Part shown: in pieces, positions 62,609-64,000 of the stretch
Position numbering within the stretch: position 1 is the first letter of the stretch
Layout: every line of letters starts with the position of its first letter
NCBI GenBank assembly: GCA_021647745.1
Contig: JAKIUB010000003.1
Span: 1-64,000 of the forward strand
Source: Paracoccaceae bacterium
GTDB lineage: Bacteria; Pseudomonadota; Alphaproteobacteria; Rhodobacterales; Rhodobacteraceae
DNA: 64,000 bases
Reading direction: 5' to 3'
Notes under the pieces: generated by a model
What the model was told of the DNA's origin: nothing
What the model saw: the letters and a program-made list of their open reading frames with translations, nothing else
Database searches by the model: none
Program-made: the position numbers and the translations under genes

Positions 62609-63841
62609 ATGAATTTTGATACAACCGGCTTATCCAAGCCGATTCTGACCACGTTGCAAGAACTTGGTTACGAAACCGCCACGCCCATTCAGGCGCAGGC
62701 GATACCCCCGATAATGGAAGGCCGCGATGTTGTCGGCCTTGCCCAGACCGGCACCGGCAAAACCGCTGCCTTTACCCTGCCTTTGCTGCACCGGATCAAC
62801 AAAACCAGCCAAGGCGGCAAGCATCGCCCTGTGCGGGTGCTGATCCTGTCGCCCACCCGCGAGCTGGCAGCCCAGATAGATAAATCCGTGCGCGATTATG
62901 GCGGGCGTCTGCCGCTGAAATCTACCTGCGTTGTCGGCGGTGTGCCGATCAAGCGGCAGATCAACGCCCTGCGCGGCGGTATTGATTTCCTCGTCGCCAC
63001 CCCCGGGCGGCTCGAAGATCTGATATCACAAAAGGCCGTACGGCTCGATCAGGTCGAGACCGTGGTGCTGGACGAAGCCGACCAGATGCTCGATATCGGC
63101 TTTATGCCTGCGATCAAACGGATTTTGAAGCTGCTGCCGAAAAAACGTCAAACCCTGCTGTTTTCGGCCACCATGCCCAAAGAAATCAAGGCGCTGTCAC
63201 AGGATCATTTGCAAAATCCGGTCGAGGTTTCGGTGGCGACCGTGGCCAAAACCGCCGATAATGTCACCCAAAGCGTCATGCACCTGCCCCCCGAAGGCAA
63301 GGTCAACGCCATGACCAAACTGGCCAAAACCCACCCCGGGAAAAAGATCATCGTCTTTGCCCGCACCAAGCGCGGCGCCGATAAAATCGCCCGCAAGCTG
63401 GTAACGGAAGGCATTGGCGCCGAGGCCATCCACGGCAACAAATCTCAAAACCAGCGGGTGCGCACCCTTGCGTCTTTTAAAAATGGTAAAACCCTTGTGC
63501 TGATCGCCACCGATATCGCCGCGCGCGGCATCGATGTACCGGGGATCGAGCTGGTGGTAAACTATGACCTGCCAAATGTACCCGAAAGCTATGTCCACCG
63601 CATTGGCCGCACGGCCCGCGCCGGAGCCTCCGGGCTGGCGGTTTCATTTTGCACGCCCGAAGAGATCAAATTACTGCGTGCCATTGAGCGCCTGATCAAA
63701 ATCAAAATCCCCGCACTGGCCGCCGATGGCTCACCCTTGCAGGAAAAAGACGTGCCGCAAGCCCGCGCTGCAAAACGCCCCGAAGGCGGTCGCCCGCAAC
63801 AGCGCCGCCGCCGCTATCGCCCTCGCGCCAAGGCCAGCTAA
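62609..63841 (+). CDS. DEAD-box RNA helicase (RhlE-like)
   Basis: 410 residues from the ATG at 62609. All core motifs: Q motif (GYETATPIQAQAIPP), AQTGTGKT, PTRELAAQ, TPGRLEDL, LDEADQMLD, SATMP and HRIGRTARAG. A basic C-terminal tail (RPQQRRRRYRPRAKAS) aids RNA binding. Likely in ribosome assembly or cold adaptation. Confidence 0.94.
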   Translation: MNFDTTGLSKPILTTLQELGYETATPIQAQAIPPIMEGRDVVGLAQTGTGKTAAFTLPLLHRINKTSQGGKHRPVRVLILSPTRELAAQIDKSVRDYGGRLPLKSTCVVGGVPIKRQINALRGGIDFLVATPGRLEDLISQKAVRLDQVETVVLDEADQMLDIGFMPAIKRILKLLPKKRQTLLFSATMPKEIKALSQDHLQNPVEVSVATVAKTADNVTQSVMHLPPEGKVNAMTKLAKTHPGKKIIVFARTKRGADKIARKLVTEGIGAEAIHGNKSQNQRVRTLASFKNGKTLVLIATDIAARGIDVPGIELVVNYDLPNVPESYVHRIGRTARAGASGLAVSFCTPEEIKLLRAIERLIKIKIPALAADGSPLQEKDVPQARAAKRPEGGRPQQRRRRYRPRAKAS

Positions 63842-63950
63842 AACAGGGGCGGGCCTTGTTCGCCCCCGAAAACCACAAAAAACCCTGCAGTGACCAAACT
63901 GTGACCGAATGCCGATTGCGCCCCCCCGAAACAGGGGGTAAACAACCCCC

Positions 63951-64000
63951 ATGTCTATTTGGGAATTCGCAAATCCGGTGCGGTTCATGCGCCTATCTGG
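63951..64000 (+). CDS. ccmC: Start of probable haem exporter CcmC, 3' end off window
   Basis: The last 50 bases encode MSIWEFANPVRFMRLS, very like the N-terminus of CcmC/HelC in Rhodobacteraceae (as remembered). CcmC is the membrane protein that loads haem onto CcmE for cytochrome c maturation. An AGGGGGT site lies upstream. Only 16 residues are visible. Confidence 0.6.
   Translation, partial: MSIWEFANPVRFMRLS

Noticed and set aside
63846..63866. GGGGCG/CGCCCC hairpin after the helicase as a terminator
   Set aside because: No T-run follows; at most a weak stem.

Overview
The window looks like chromosomal DNA of an alphaproteobacterium, most likely a member of the Rhodobacteraceae (Roseobacter group or a close relative). 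The pointers are a ChpT-type phosphotransferase, FnrL, YtoQ, DUF3553 and DUF2927 proteins, a cysteine-poor DksA, a MaeB malic enzyme with a PTA domain, a SAM-II riboswitch before metZ, CbtBA under a cobalamin riboswitch, and ornithine-lipid genes. Genes are dense, ATGA stop/start overlaps are frequent, and GC is high except in a few patches. No phage, insertion sequence, rRNA or CRISPR array was seen. The taxonomic assignment is inferred from gene families, not from a search.

Layout. 1-4.2 kb: cysS (partial), cimA, a methyltransferase and a phytoene-synthase-like protein, probably one transcript. 4.2-8.0 kb: yajC-secD-secF plus small membrane proteins on the minus strand. 8.2-14.6 kb: a partial phenylacetate catabolic locus; paaI-paaK-tetR is divergent from a fused hydratase/dehydrogenase and paaZ, with a TetR-type operator between them. 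14.6-19.6 kb: olsA/olsB, DUF3553, chpT, a septation protein, an EamA transporter and ftsY. 19.7-24.5 kb: a NuoE-NuoF fusion without partners, three tandem small secreted cysteine-containing paralogues, and xseA. 24.6-30.5 kb: purD, a VCBS-type protein, tRNA-Gln(CTG), an Lrp regulator divergent from ald, a beta-barrel protein, mscL and ytoQ.

30.5-40.8 kb: pheT and pheS separated by a RelBE-type toxin-antitoxin pair and an AT-rich orphan gene, an RTX-like protein behind CtrA-type boxes, rplT/rpmI, pyk, an N-formylglutamate amidohydrolase-like gene, small conserved genes and dksA. 41-47.5 kb: a MoxR ATPase and a VWA (CoxE-like) protein with a ceramidase-like protein, a GNAT, a DUF2927 lipoprotein and a 55-residue membrane protein between them, then DedA and an M48 protease. 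47.6-55.7 kb: pyrC, LysE, ribH under an FMN riboswitch, a GST, metZ under a SAM-II riboswitch, folE, a secreted protein and trkH. 55.7-64 kb: maeB, a second OlsB-like acyltransferase, msrB, phoB behind a Pho box, fnrL behind an FNR box, cbtBA under a cobalamin riboswitch, a DEAD-box helicase, and the first codons of a probable ccmC at the right edge.

Most genes are housekeeping. The unusual content is regulatory (three riboswitches and several sharp operator-like sites) and structural: a low-GC 3' half of cysS, the split pheS/pheT pair, a probable one-base frameshift in a secreted paralogue, and 12-nt tandem repeats inside coding regions. No clearly new multi-gene system is proven; the best candidates are the three-paralogue secreted cluster and the MoxR-to-VWA cluster.
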